Shown here: positions 42,336 to 50,263 of the stretch, piece by piece
Layout of the letters: every line of letters begins with the position of its first letter
Numbering within the stretch: the first letter of the stretch is position 1
NCBI RefSeq assembly: GCF_036746095.1
Contig: NZ_DAIOEU010000005.1
Location: forward strand, 62,001 to 126,000
DNA from: Dyella_B sp036746095
GTDB taxonomy: Bacteria; Pseudomonadota; Gammaproteobacteria; Xanthomonadales; Rhodanobacteraceae
Direction of reading: 5' to 3'
Length of the DNA stretch: 64,000 nucleotides
The notes under the pieces: generated by a model
The model's input: only the letters and a program-made list of their open reading frames with translations
Told to the model about the DNA's origin: nothing
The model's database searches: none
Translations under genes and position numbers: made by a program

Positions 42336-42752
42336 CTAGGAAAAGGGATTCAGCAACGGCACTCGCGTTTTGGCAAAATTAACGACGTTACGGGTCACTA
42401 CCGTCAAATCATGCAATAACGCTGTCGCCGCAATGAGCTTGTCCAATTCATGCTCGGGATGCGGTACGCGAAGCCTTCCCCAGACTTGACTGACATCGGC
42501 ATCTATCGGAAGGATGTTTTGCGCGAAATTCTGCAGAATGTCGGCGAGCCATGCTTCAAGCTGATCTGCTTGCTTGATGTCGCCACGATGGCGGATCAAT
42601 TCAACGCCTCGGCGCAGTTCTCCCACCGTCACTACGGACAGGTACATCTCGGTATCGGCCGAGATGACTTGGCGAAAAAAAGCGCGCACACCGTGATTAG
42701 CTTTATCTCGCTTGCGTAGCTCACCTATGACGTTAGTATCAATCAAATACAC
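42336..42752 (-). CDS. PIN-domain toxin (FitB/VapC-type ribonuclease)
   Basis: The 138-aa protein is a PIN domain with acidic residues D5 (LIDTNVIGEL), E45 (VGELRRG) and D104 (HELDKLIAATAL), followed by VVTRNVVNF. FitB/VapC proteins cleave RNA and are neutralised by an adjacent antitoxin. I chose the GTG at 42752, which places the PIN motif at the N-terminus and overlaps the antitoxin gene by 14 nt; an ATG at 42803 would overlap by 65 nt. It is followed by a 59-aa gene in the same operon. Confidence 0.88.
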   Translation of the reverse strand: MYLIDTNVIGELRKRDKANHGVRAFFRQVISADTEMYLSVVTVGELRRGVELIRHRGDIKQADQLEAWLADILQNFAQNILPIDADVSQVWGRLRVPHPEHELDKLIAATALLHDLTVVTRNVVNFAKTRVPLLNPFS

Positions 42753-42978
42753 GCGCAGCTTTTCCCGAACCGCCGACGCGGGCGAAGTCTTCGTCTTCAC
42801 CAACTTCAGGCATGCTCACCAGCACTTCGGCAAAGCTCTTGCGGCGGGTTTTCCTTCCGAGGGCCACCGCCAGGATGGCACGATGCTCAGCCTCAGCGCT
42901 TCGCCCATGTGCAGCGGCACGCTCACGCAGTTGGATAACAAGTTTCTCATCGACGTTTCGCACTAGAAGAGTGGCCAT
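42739..42978 (-). CDS. FitA-type antitoxin with Arc-like DNA-binding domain
   Basis: The 79-aa protein begins MATLLVRNVDEKLVIQLRER, the ribbon-helix-helix (Arc/FitA) fold, followed by AAAHGRSAEAEHRAIL. The C-terminus (FAEVLVSMPEVGEDEDFAR) is the likely toxin-binding arm. GGGAG lies 10 nt before the ATG. Two perfect palindromes immediately upstream are its probable operators. It overlaps the toxin gene, as usual for this family, and should repress the whole operon. Confidence 0.88.
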   Translation of the reverse strand: MATLLVRNVDEKLVIQLRERAAAHGRSAEAEHRAILAVALGRKTRRKSFAEVLVSMPEVGEDEDFARVGGSGKAARVFD

Positions 42979-42997
42979 AACGCTGCTCCCGCCAATA

Positions 42998-43047
42998 GTG
43001 ATATCAATGATATCACCACGGATCCAGGAGACGCTATCATTGATAGC
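42998..43047 (-). promoter_or_regulatory. Paired operator palindromes of the FitAB operon
   Basis: GTGATATC-AAT-GATATCAC (42998-43016) and GCTATCA-T-TGATAGC (43033-43047) are two perfect inverted repeats sharing the core ATCA-T-TGAT. They lie 20-70 bp before the antitoxin start. This paired arrangement fits binding by the FitA-toxin complex and conditional autorepression. Confidence 0.75.
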
Positions 43048-43067
43048 ACTCATAGATCAGACATAAA

Positions 43068-43096
43068 AAACCCCCGGCCAGCGGGGGTTTTCTACA
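43068..43096 (-). terminator. Terminator behind the bTHX gene
   Basis: CCCCCGGCCAGCGGGGG forms a GC-rich hairpin with AAAAAA on one side and TTTT on the other, so it can stop transcription from either strand. On the minus strand it follows the bTHX stop by about 20 bp. Confidence 0.85.
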
Positions 43097-43113
43097 TCGG
43101 CGAGCTGTCAGGC

Positions 43114-43281
43114 TCAGGCCGACTTTTTCTTCGGCGCAGGCGCGGCCTTTTTCACGGCAGCCGGCTTGGTCACGGCCGCACCGGCGCCCGCCACGGCGGG
43201 CTTCACGGAGTGCGCGCGGGTGTTGCCGTAGCTGCTGCGGTAGGTTTTGCCGCGGCGGGTTTTGCGATCGCCCTTACCCAT
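43114..43281 (-). CDS. 30S ribosomal protein bTHX with Ala/Lys-rich extension
   Basis: The 55-aa basic protein begins MGKGDRKTRRGKTYRSSYGN, the signature of the bTHX (Thx) 30S protein, which is only about 25-30 residues in Thermus. Here it continues with an Ala/Lys/Pro-rich tail (VTKPAAVKKAAPAPKKKSA). AAGGAG stands 6 nt before the ATG. It binds in the 30S head and stabilises the ribosome in the organisms where it is known. A strong hairpin terminator follows the stop. Confidence 0.85.
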   Translation of the reverse strand: MGKGDRKTRRGKTYRSSYGNTRAHSVKPAVAGAGAAVTKPAAVKKAAPAPKKKSA

Positions 43282-43365
43282 GGGAAACTCCTTGAATCGT
43301 CATGATGTTGATGGCTAGTCATCGTAACAGCGGCGAGCCAAAGCGCAAGCAGCTTGGGCCTGCGG

Positions 43366-44319
43366 TTAGTGATGATGCGAGTGGTGCTGCGGCTGGGCAT
43401 TGCAGCCCGGGCTGCCGTCCGGGCAATCGCCTGGATCGATCTGCACGGTGGCATGGCGGATGCCGAAGCGCTCCAGCAAGACACGGTTGACCGCGGCCAG
43501 CACACGCGCGCCTGCATCGCGATCATGCAGTTCCAGATGCAGCGTTGCCATGCGCGAACCGGAAGCGAGCTGCCAGACGTGCAGGTGATGCACGTCGCGG
43601 ATGGAGGCATCGACGCCACGCAGCGCGGTTTCCACCTCGTGCGGATCCATGCCTTCGGGCACGCCTTCCAACAGGATGTGCGTGGAACGCCGCAGCAGCT
43701 GCCACGCGCTGTTCAAGATCAACAACGAGACCAGGATCGATAGCGCGGGATCTGCCCAATTCCAGCCCAGCCAGCGCACCGCCAGGGCGGCCAGCACGGC
43801 ACCGACCGAACCAAGCAGATCTCCCAACACGTGCAAGCTGGCTGCGCCGATGTTGACGTCGTCATGCGCGTGATCATGCAGGCTGCGCAGCACGATCAGG
43901 TTCACCAGCAGGCCAACGATCGCGACACCCAGCATGACGCCGGAAAGAATATGCACCGGCTTGAAGAAGCGCTCGATGGCCTCGTAGGCAATGAACCCCA
44001 CCAGCACGAACTGCGTCAGCGCATTGACGAAACCCGCCAGCACTTCCATGCGGCCATAGCCATACGTACGCCGCGCATCGGCCGGACGCCGCGTCATGCG
44101 CGCCGCGAACAGGGCAAGCATCAGGGCTGCCGCATCCACCAGCATGTGGCCGGCGTCGGCGAGCAAGGCGAGCGATCCGGACCACCAGCCGCCCAGCGCT
44201 TCGGCGAACATCATGCCTGCGGTAAGCACGAAGGCGAACAGCAATTTGCGCTCGCGCTCCGCTACATCCGTGGCATGCGTGTGGTGATGATCGTTGGCGT
44301 GGCTGTGCGCGTGAGTCAT
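43366..44319 (-). CDS. CDF-family metal cation exporter (ZitB/CzcD-like)
   Basis: The 317-aa protein has six membrane helices. The metal-site pairs are LADAGHMLVD in helix 2 and ASLHVLGDLLGS in helix 5. A His-rich N-terminus (HAHSHANDHHHTH) and C-terminus (PQHHSHHH) flank the core, and a cytosolic domain (HHLHVWQLASGS, VQIDPGDCPDG) follows the helices. It exports Zn(II) and possibly Co(II)/Cd(II) in exchange for protons. A MerC-like gene lies 56 bp upstream on the same strand and Zur beyond that. Confidence 0.92.
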   Translation of the reverse strand: MTHAHSHANDHHHTHATDVAERERKLLFAFVLTAGMMFAEALGGWWSGSLALLADAGHMLVDAAALMLALFAARMTRRPADARRTYGYGRMEVLAGFVNALTQFVLVGFIAYEAIERFFKPVHILSGVMLGVAIVGLLVNLIVLRSLHDHAHDDVNIGAASLHVLGDLLGSVGAVLAALAVRWLGWNWADPALSILVSLLILNSAWQLLRRSTHILLEGVPEGMDPHEVETALRGVDASIRDVHHLHVWQLASGSRMATLHLELHDRDAGARVLAAVNRVLLERFGIRHATVQIDPGDCPDGSPGCNAQPQHHSHHH

Positions 44320-44375
44320 GCCGTCATGCTAGAAAGCGGCGCGGCCGTTACACAATCACCGCGGCGAAAACCGGC

Positions 44376-44810
44376 TCAACCGTGCGCACACTGCGGCCCA
44401 TGTATGAGGCCATGAACGCGGTCGAAGCGAAGATTGAAGAAATGCGCGGAAGCGACCAGCAAGCCGCCACATGTCACCAGTACGCTATGCACGACGATCG
44501 AATAGCCTTCCGCGAAGGTGACGCCAATCACCAGCAGCGCAAGCCCGGGTAACGCCAGGCGCAGCGGCAGCGGACGATGATGGCGGCGATAGCCGTTCAC
44601 CAGGGCCACCAGCGCCAGTGCGCTGGCGAACAATACGAAACCGCGCTCGAATGCGTGATCGGCGAGAAAGCTCAAGCCGATCAGCGGCAATATGGCGAGG
44701 ACGAAAGGCAACGCCGCGCAATGGATGGCGCACAAAAACGACGCAACGGCACCCACGCGATCGACGAGGTTCCACCAGCGGTTTTTCTGTTGCGTTGGCG
44801 TGGAATCCAT
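44376..44810 (-). CDS. MerC-domain membrane protein
   Basis: The 144-aa protein has four membrane segments. The MerC cysteine pair lies at SFLCAIHCAALPFVL in helix 1 and a VTCGGLL in helix 4. MerC proteins are known as mercury importers, but chromosomal members next to Zur and CDF genes probably move another metal such as zinc. A candidate Zur-binding palindrome lies 45-60 bp upstream. The CDF gene follows on the same strand. Confidence 0.85.
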   Translation of the reverse strand: MDSTPTQQKNRWWNLVDRVGAVASFLCAIHCAALPFVLAILPLIGLSFLADHAFERGFVLFASALALVALVNGYRRHHRPLPLRLALPGLALLVIGVTFAEGYSIVVHSVLVTCGGLLVASAHFFNLRFDRVHGLIHGPQCAHG

Positions 44811-44854
44811 GGGGGCGACACCATGCGGAAATGTCCGGCAGGGTACCGAACTTT

Positions 44855-44870
44855 TGTTACGTTATAACAT
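44855..44870 (-). promoter_or_regulatory. Candidate Zur box before the MerC-like gene
   Basis: TGTTACGTTATAACAT is a near-palindrome (ATGTTATAAC / GTTATAACAT) matching the general Zur consensus of bacteria. It is centred about 50 bp before the MerC-like start and about 60 bp after the zur stop. It suggests zinc-controlled expression of the MerC-CDF pair. Confidence 0.6.
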
Positions 44871-44927
44871 CCCTGACCTGTCCGCAAGGGACCCTGCGCC
44901 TGACCCCGTACGGCATGGGCCGGAGAC

Positions 44928-45410
44928 TCAGGCCTTGCGGCACTGCTTGCACACGCCATGCACTTCCAGCGTTTGCGCCTGGGGACGGAAACCGAAAGTC
45001 TTGGCCTGAGCCTCGATCAGCTCGGCCACGCGCTCGTCGCAGACTTCCTGCGCGCTGGAACAGACGTCGCAGATCAGGAACGGTACCTGGTGTGCCTCGG
45101 CGGGGTGATGGCATGACACGAACGCGTTGATCGATTCCAGCTTGTGGATGAAGCCGTTCTCAAGCAGGAAATCCAGCGCGCGATAAACGGTGGGAGGGGC
45201 AGCATTGCCATGGCGTTCACGCAATTGATCGAGCAGGTCGTATGCCTTCACCGGCTTGCCGGCCGCCGCGATCAGTTCCAGCACTTCCTTGCGCAGCGGC
45301 GTCAGGCGCAGGCCGCGCTCCTCGCTGGCATGCTCCACCGCCGCCACGAAATCCGCCGGACCTTCGTGATGGTGATGGACGTGATCTTTCATGGACGTGC
45401 CGTTATTCAA
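44928..45410 (-). CDS. zur: Zinc uptake regulator, Fur family
   Basis: The 160-aa protein has the Fur-family winged helix (RLTPLRKEVLELI, then PTVYRALDFLLENGFIHKLE) and the C-terminal metal domain with two Cys pairs, ICDVCSSAQEVC and GVCKQCRKA. The former and FVSCHHP match Zur rather than Fur. GAGGTGAATCGCA precedes the TTG at 45410; an ATG at 45392 has no ribosome site. The His-rich stretch (DHVHHHHEG) just after the start may tune zinc sensing. It is upstream of the MerC-CDF module on the same strand. Confidence 0.88.
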   Translation of the reverse strand: MNNGTSMKDHVHHHHEGPADFVAAVEHASEERGLRLTPLRKEVLELIAAAGKPVKAYDLLDQLRERHGNAAPPTVYRALDFLLENGFIHKLESINAFVSCHHPAEAHQVPFLICDVCSSAQEVCDERVAELIEAQAKTFGFRPQAQTLEVHGVCKQCRKA

Positions 45411-45444
45411 TGCGATTCACCTCGTCGAGGATCATACACCGCAG

Positions 45445-45714
45445 CTAACGAGGCAGCGGTGGAGGCTTGGCTGACTTGGGGGCGAGCAGCACGACAATCC
45501 AGCCGATCGGCCCGAGCACGAGCGCCCAGACCACTCCGCTCAGCAGCTTGCCACGCCACCAGCCGAGCAAGGCGCCCACCGCGACGAAGACAAGGTTCCA
45601 CCAGAACAACGCGGCCCACGGGATCATCGCCATCAGGTTGATGAAGATGTGGATGAACGCATCGGGCGCGCCCATGTCGACGCCTTGGGTGGCTTTGGCG
45701 AGAAGTTCTTCCAT
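45445..45714 (-). CDS. Small membrane protein of unknown function
   Basis: The 89-aa protein has a short helical N-terminus (MEELLAKATQGVDMGAPDAF) and two membrane segments (WAALFWWNLVFVAVGALLGW and GVVWALVLGPIGWIVVLLAP), with a Pro-rich end. The start at 45714 fits the first helix; upstream in-frame codons run into a repeat. It lies between zur and gltX and is probably a separate unit. Confidence 0.7.
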   Translation of the reverse strand: MEELLAKATQGVDMGAPDAFIHIFINLMAMIPWAALFWWNLVFVAVGALLGWWRGKLLSGVVWALVLGPIGWIVVLLAPKSAKPPPLPR

Positions 45715-45737
45715 CTGCGATGCGCTCAGGGCCTTTC

Positions 45738-45826
45738 GTAAGTTGGGTGAGCGAATGCGAACCCCGACATGGCATGTTCGCAGATGGCGAGGTCGGGGTC
45801 CGCATTCGCTCAGCCCAACCTCCAGA
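45738..45826. repeat. Long inverted repeat, GTTGGG-ended family
   Basis: AGTTGGGTGAGCGAATGCG and CGCATTCGCTCAGCCCAACC form the outer stem, with the inner ACCCCGAC/GTCGGGGT extending it to about 27 bp around a loop of about 30 nt. It sits directly after the gltX stop and may end that transcript. The TGGGTGAGCGAATGC type of end also marks other copies. Confidence 0.8.
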
Positions 45827-47227
45827 TCAGGACTGCGCCAGTGCCACGGCGTCATCGATCCGCTTGAGCGCCATCTCACGCCCGGCAAGGTAAATGGTGT
45901 GATCGATCGATGGTGAGACCTGCGTCCCCGTCATCGCCACGCGCAACGGCTGGGCGATCTTGCCCATGCCCAGTTCCAGTTTGGCGGCGATCTGTTCGAT
46001 CACCCGATGGATCGGCTCGGGTTTCCATTCGCAATTGACGAGCAATTCGCGTGCGGCCTGCAACACCTGCACGGCGCTGTCATTCTTCAGATGCTTGGTC
46101 ACCGCCTTGTCATCCCATTCGATGATGGGGCCGTACCAGATCCTGGCGCGCTCGGCCATGTCCTTGAACGTTTGCACGCGATCGCGCAAGGCGACGATCA
46201 CGTCCGCCGGTGCGGGACCGTTGCGGGTGTCGATACCGGCACGCGCCAGGTGCCATTCGAATTCCGGCACCAGCGCCTGCGGATCATTCGTCTTCAGGTA
46301 ATGCTGGTTGAGCCACAGCAGTTTTTCGGTATCGAAACGCGATGCGGCCTTGTTGACGTCGGCCACGTCGAACAGCCTGATCATTTCTTCGCGCGAGAAG
46401 ATTTCCTGATCGCCGTGCGACCAACCGAGGCGCACCAGGTAATTGAGGATCGCGTGCGGAAGGAATCCGTTCTCGCGGTATTCCATCACGCTGACCGAGT
46501 TGGTGCGCTTGGACAGCTTCTTGCCTTCCTTGTCCAGGATCATCGGCAAGTGTGCAAACTCCGGCACCTTGGCGCCGAGCGCATGATAGATGTTGATCTG
46601 GCGCGGTGTGTTGTTGACGTGGTCGTCGCCGCGGATTACCTCGGTGATGCCCATGTCGATATCGTCAACGACTACCGCGAAGTTGTAGGTGGGCCAGCCG
46701 TCGGAGCGGAAGATCACCAGATCGTCCAGTTCGGTGTTGGACCATTCCACCCGGCCCTTCACCTTGTCCTCCCACACCACGGAACCTTCCAGGGGGTTCT
46801 TGAAGCGGATCACGCGGCTCGGATCGTCGCGATAGGGCTCGTTGCGCTCGCGGTAGTAGCCGTTGTAGCGCGGCTTCTCGCCACGCGCCATGGCGGCTTC
46901 GCGCATGGCTTCGATCTCTTCCTTCGTTTCGTAGGCGTAATAGGCCTTGCCGGCCGCGACCAGTTCGAGCGCCACTTGCTTGTAGCGCTCAAGGCGATGC
47001 GTCTGGAAGATCGGCGCCTGGTCCGCGCTCAGGTCCAGCCATTGCATCGCATCGACGATGGCCTGCACGGCCGCGTCCGTGGAACGCTCGCGGTCGGTGT
47101 CCTCGATGCGCAGCAGGAATTCCCCGCCGCGACGGCGCGCTTCCAGCCAGCAATACAGCGCGGTGCGCGCGCCGCCGATGTGCAGGAAACCGGTGGGACT
47201 GGGGGCGAAGCGGGTGCGGACGGTCAT
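45827..47227 (-). CDS. gltX: Glutamyl-tRNA synthetase
   Basis: The 466-aa class I synthetase carries the HIGH-type motif in FAPSPTGFLHIGGARTAL (residues 7-24) and the KMSKS-type motif in EGKKLSKRTNS (about 238-246). Length and the C-terminal anticodon-binding domain (MEGIAGREMALKRIDDAV-like end, here GREMALKRIDDA) are normal. It charges tRNA-Glu with glutamate. Essential housekeeping gene. Confidence 0.98.
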   Translation of the reverse strand: MTVRTRFAPSPTGFLHIGGARTALYCWLEARRRGGEFLLRIEDTDRERSTDAAVQAIVDAMQWLDLSADQAPIFQTHRLERYKQVALELVAAGKAYYAYETKEEIEAMREAAMARGEKPRYNGYYRERNEPYRDDPSRVIRFKNPLEGSVVWEDKVKGRVEWSNTELDDLVIFRSDGWPTYNFAVVVDDIDMGITEVIRGDDHVNNTPRQINIYHALGAKVPEFAHLPMILDKEGKKLSKRTNSVSVMEYRENGFLPHAILNYLVRLGWSHGDQEIFSREEMIRLFDVADVNKAASRFDTEKLLWLNQHYLKTNDPQALVPEFEWHLARAGIDTRNGPAPADVIVALRDRVQTFKDMAERARIWYGPIIEWDDKAVTKHLKNDSAVQVLQAARELLVNCEWKPEPIHRVIEQIAAKLELGMGKIAQPLRVAMTGTQVSPSIDHTIYLAGREMALKRIDDAVALAQS

Positions 47228-47348
47228 GAGCTCGGCGGTGCGGCGGATGGAACGGGAAATTTTAGCCGATGCCGCCAGTAAACTCCCTCTCTCCGGGCTC
47301 GGGCATAGCTATCTACATATCTCCCTGGATGGCAAATCTCGCCTTGTG

Positions 47349-47467
47349 GTCATTCCGGCGAAGGCCGGAATCCAGTTTAAATACGCTGTGCGAAGCACTC
47401 AAAACTTTTATGTTGTGTGCTGCGCACGTCATTTTTTTACTGGATTCCGGCTTTCGCCGGAATGACG
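47349..47467. repeat. REPIN-like element, copy
   Basis: GTCATTCCGGCGAAGGCCGG starts the element and CGGCTTTCGCCGGAATGACG ends it, with a central TGTTGTGTGCTGCGCACGTC. It lies between gltX and the DUF4399 gene, in a 300-bp interval that also holds a CCCTCTCC-rich hairpin but no gene. Confidence 0.9.
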
Positions 47468-47532
47468 GGAAGGTGCTGATCGTGCCCTCACCCCAAGCCC
47501 TCTCCCGGAGGGAGAGGGGCTTTGTGCGGTAG

Positions 47533-47967
47533 CTATTTCACATGCACCGTGATCACCTTCGACACCACCGGCGGGTCGAATGGAATGTGGTTGGCATCGC
47601 CCAGGTCCAACTGCAACGTGTGCGTGCCGGGCGGCAGCCTCAACGTGGTTTCGGTCTGGCCACCGCCGAAGTGCATGTGCTGCTTGTCGTTCGCAATCGG
47701 CTGGCCAGCCGGCGGCAGTTCTTTCACATCGACCAGCAGGTGATGGTGACCGGTCTTGTCGTGGGCGACGCCGGCGGGCGCCACGCCCATGCCTTTGAGT
47801 CCGAAGCGCACGACGAAGGTTTCCGGCACGGTAGCGCCGTCCTGCGGCGAAATGATGTAGACCTCGGCGCCGGCCGGCGCTTTGGTGACGGGTAAAGCAG
47901 GAGCATCGGCAGCAAGGGCAGCGCCGGTCACCGTGGTTAGCGCGACAGCGAGCAGCAGACGTTTCAT
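47533..47967 (-). CDS. DUF4399 periplasmic protein
   Basis: The 144-aa protein has a signal peptide (MKRLLLAVALTTVTGAALAA). The DUF4399 domain follows, with YIISPQDGATVPETFVVRFG, GMGVAPAGVAHDKTGHHHLLVD and LPPGTHTLQLDLGDANHIPF. GGAGG is 7 nt before the ATG. The HHH motif suggests a metal or ligand site. Homologues occur widely as exported proteins of unknown use. Confidence 0.88.
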   Translation of the reverse strand: MKRLLLAVALTTVTGAALAADAPALPVTKAPAGAEVYIISPQDGATVPETFVVRFGLKGMGVAPAGVAHDKTGHHHLLVDVKELPPAGQPIANDKQHMHFGGGQTETTLRLPPGTHTLQLDLGDANHIPFDPPVVSKVITVHVK

Positions 47968-48110
47968 GTAGAACCTCCTATCCGGATATCCGTTCACGCA
48001 ATCTAGCCGAGTGGGCCTCGCGAAAACATCGGTTTTCCCCAATCCGTAACACGCGTAACCGGCCTGTCACGTGAGCGCCATCCGTGCGAAACCACGGAAG
48101 TCGATGCTAG

Positions 48111-48271
48111 GGATGATCTGGTTGGTTCTGCGTAGGTTCCACCGGCACTGTGTGTGCGCAGATCACAGGGACATCGGCGAAGGCAGACTGGCCGTCTGTC
48201 GAGGCGATGGCCCGAAGACATGCGCACACACAGTGCCGGTGGGGCCTGCGCAGAACCAATCAGAGCATCCC
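48111..48271. repeat. Large near-perfect palindrome (about 50-bp arms)
   Basis: The left arm (48111-48162) and right arm (48217-48271) match over about 50 bp with roughly six mismatches. The core CACCGGCACTGTGTGTGCGC is identical in both. The loop holds smaller inverted repeats (CAGAC-TGGCC-GTCTG; CATCG/CGATG). It lies between the DUF4399 and glycosyltransferase genes and ends about 24 bp before the latter's start. Confidence 0.8.
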
Positions 48272-48294
48272 CCAGTACAAGACGAGGATGCGCC

Positions 48295-49455
48295 ATGCGT
48301 ATCGGCATCATCAGCGAGACGTATCCGCCAGAGATCAACGGTGTCGCACTCACCGTGCATAGTCTGGCGACCGGTCTGGCCGCAAAGGGCCACGAGATCG
48401 ATCTCATCCGTCCCCGTCAAACCGCCAGCCACGCCGACGAACCCGGCATCCATGCATTGGAAACGCGCGGCGCGGCCCTGCCCCGCTATCCGGGCCTGCG
48501 CTTCGGGCTGCCTGCCTACCGCACACTTCGCCAGCGCTGGACGCAACGCCGTCCTGATGCCATCTACGTCGCCACCGAAGGCCCGCTGGGCCGTTCTGCG
48601 GTAAAGACCGCGGTGCGCCTGGGCATTCCGGTCGCCACCGGTTTTCATACGCGCTTCGACGCCTACGCCAATCACTATGGCGTGGGTTTTCTCACGCCGG
48701 TCGTGCACAGCTACCTGCGCCGCTTTCATCAGCGCGCCCATGTCACGCTGGTGCCGACCGATGCGCTCGCGGCCGAACTCACGGCCATGGGCGTCGATCA
48801 CGCGCGCCTGTTGCGCCGTGCGGTGGATACCAAGCTGTTCCATCCCTCCAAGCGCGATAACGCCTTGCGTGAAAGCTGGGGCGTGGATGCGGATACACCG
48901 GTGGTGCTGTACGTCGGCCGCATCGCGCCGGAGAAGAATCTCGACCTGGCGGTGGAAACATTCCGCGCCATGCAGCGCGTGGCGCCGAACGCGCGCTACG
49001 TATGGGTGGGCGATGGCCCTGCCCGTGCCGCGCTGCAGTCGGCGCATCCGGATTTCATCTTTGTCGGCATGAAGCGCGACGAGGCACTGGCCGCGCATTA
49101 CGCCAGCGCGGATCTGTTCCCGTTTCCCAGCCTCAGCGAAACCTTCGGCAACGTCATTCTGGAAGCACTCGCCGCCGGCCTGCCGGTGGTGGCTTATACG
49201 GAAGGCGCCGCGCGCGAGCATCTGATCGACGGCGTCAACGGCTTCCGCATCGCTTCCGGCGAAGCCGCCGCTTTTACGTCGGCCGCTGTGATGCTGGCAG
49301 GTGACATGAACCTGGTCCGCCATATGGGCCGTGCTGCCGTGGAAAGCGTCGAGCGGCTTTCACCGGACGCGGTCATCCGCGAATTCGAAAACCTGTTGCG
49401 CGAACTGGTCGAGGAGAACATGCATGACCACCATGTCACCATCGCACCTGCCTGA
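48295..49455 (+). CDS. GT4-family glycosyltransferase (mannosyltransferase-like)
   Basis: The 386-aa protein has the GT-B fold with the N-terminal MRIGIISETYPPEINGVA, the Rossmann acceptor site, and the donor-binding VLYVGRIAPEKNLDLAVE. The EX7E-type FPSLSETFGNVILEALAAG follows. It resembles GDP-mannose-dependent alpha-mannosyltransferases (MgtA/PimB type). The start is the ATG at 48295 with the family N-terminus; the frame continues upstream into the large palindrome. The PAP2 gene overlaps its 3' end by 32 nt. The pair probably makes or trims a glycolipid. Confidence 0.9.
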   Translation: MRIGIISETYPPEINGVALTVHSLATGLAAKGHEIDLIRPRQTASHADEPGIHALETRGAALPRYPGLRFGLPAYRTLRQRWTQRRPDAIYVATEGPLGRSAVKTAVRLGIPVATGFHTRFDAYANHYGVGFLTPVVHSYLRRFHQRAHVTLVPTDALAAELTAMGVDHARLLRRAVDTKLFHPSKRDNALRESWGVDADTPVVLYVGRIAPEKNLDLAVETFRAMQRVAPNARYVWVGDGPARAALQSAHPDFIFVGMKRDEALAAHYASADLFPFPSLSETFGNVILEALAAGLPVVAYTEGAAREHLIDGVNGFRIASGEAAAFTSAAVMLAGDMNLVRHMGRAAVESVERLSPDAVIREFENLLRELVEENMHDHHVTIAPA

Positions 49456-49999
49456 GTCCGTCGCGCTACCGCGGCATGCCTTCGACCGGCGCATGTGCAT
49501 TGCCGCCAATCGCTGGGGAACGCGGCATACCGTCGGCTTGTTCTTCGGCATCATCAGTCGTCTCGGCGATGGCGTGTTCTGGTATTCACTGATGGCAGCG
49601 CTGGCGCTGATCGATGGCCTGCGCGGCCTGGAAGCTGCCGCGCACATGGCCGCCACCGGCCTGGTGGCGCTGGGCCTGTATCGCGTATTGAAGCGCTGGA
49701 CACGACGCCCGCGTCCGTTCCGCACCTGTCCCGGCGTGATTGCGCACGTGCCGCCGCTGGATGAATTCAGTTTTCCCTCCGGCCACACGTTGCAGGCGGT
49801 GGGCTTCACCATCGTGGCGCTGGCGTGGTATCCGCTGCTCGCGCCGCTGTTGCTCACGTTCACGGCGCTGGTCGCGGCGTCGCGCGTGATTCTCGGCTTG
49901 CATTATCCGAGCGATGTGCTTGCCGCGATTTTCATTGGCAGCGGCCTCGGTGCGCTGTCGCTGTGGCTGGTGCACGGCGCGCCGCTGCTGGTCGCTTGA
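49424..49999 (+). CDS. PAP2-family phosphatase
   Basis: The 191-aa membrane protein has the three PAP2 motifs: KRWTRRPRP, FSFPSGHTLQ (His) and SRVILGLHYPSDV (Arg, His, Asp). It dephosphorylates lipid phosphates such as phosphatidic acid, lipid A or undecaprenyl pyrophosphate at the membrane. The ATG at 49424, with GGAG before it, overlaps the glycosyltransferase gene by 32 nt, so the two are co-expressed. Confidence 0.9.
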   Translation: MTTMSPSHLPESVALPRHAFDRRMCIAANRWGTRHTVGLFFGIISRLGDGVFWYSLMAALALIDGLRGLEAAAHMAATGLVALGLYRVLKRWTRRPRPFRTCPGVIAHVPPLDEFSFPSGHTLQAVGFTIVALAWYPLLAPLLLTFTALVAASRVILGLHYPSDVLAAIFIGSGLGALSLWLVHGAPLLVA

Positions 50000-50085
50000 G
50001 CAAACTTTGCACTGCTCAAAGTTTGCGCTGATCAATTGATCATCACGCAGTACTCACAACCTTTGCGCTCAACGACATAGCGCAT

Positions 50086-50248
50086 CTATCCACAGGCTCT
50101 ACCGGATACTTTCCACAATCGCTGTGGAAAAGTACGCGCACTTGCTGCGTAAATTTTCATCAGCGTGTGCCAAGTGCTTGATGCGAAAGATGCGTGTGCG
50201 GGTTTTCCACAGGGTTTTCAAGAAGGCGTCCACATTTGTTGTGGAAAA
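50086..50248. promoter_or_regulatory. Cluster of DnaA-box-like sites
   Basis: Three sites match TTWTNCACA exactly: TTTTCCACA on the minus strand at 50123-50131, on the plus strand at 50203-50211 and on the minus strand at 50240-50248. Near matches lie at 50086-50094 (CTATCCACA) and 50109-50117 (CTTTCCACA). Two pairs form inverted TTTCCACA/TGTGGAAA palindromes. No origin genes are near, so they may titrate DnaA or be chance enrichment. Confidence 0.5.
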
Positions 50249-50263
50249 GTGCAAAGCCTTGCT

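Noticed and set aside
50086..50248. Replication origin
   Set aside because: No dnaA, dnaN, gyrB or AT-rich unwinding region is nearby, so only a box cluster is reported.
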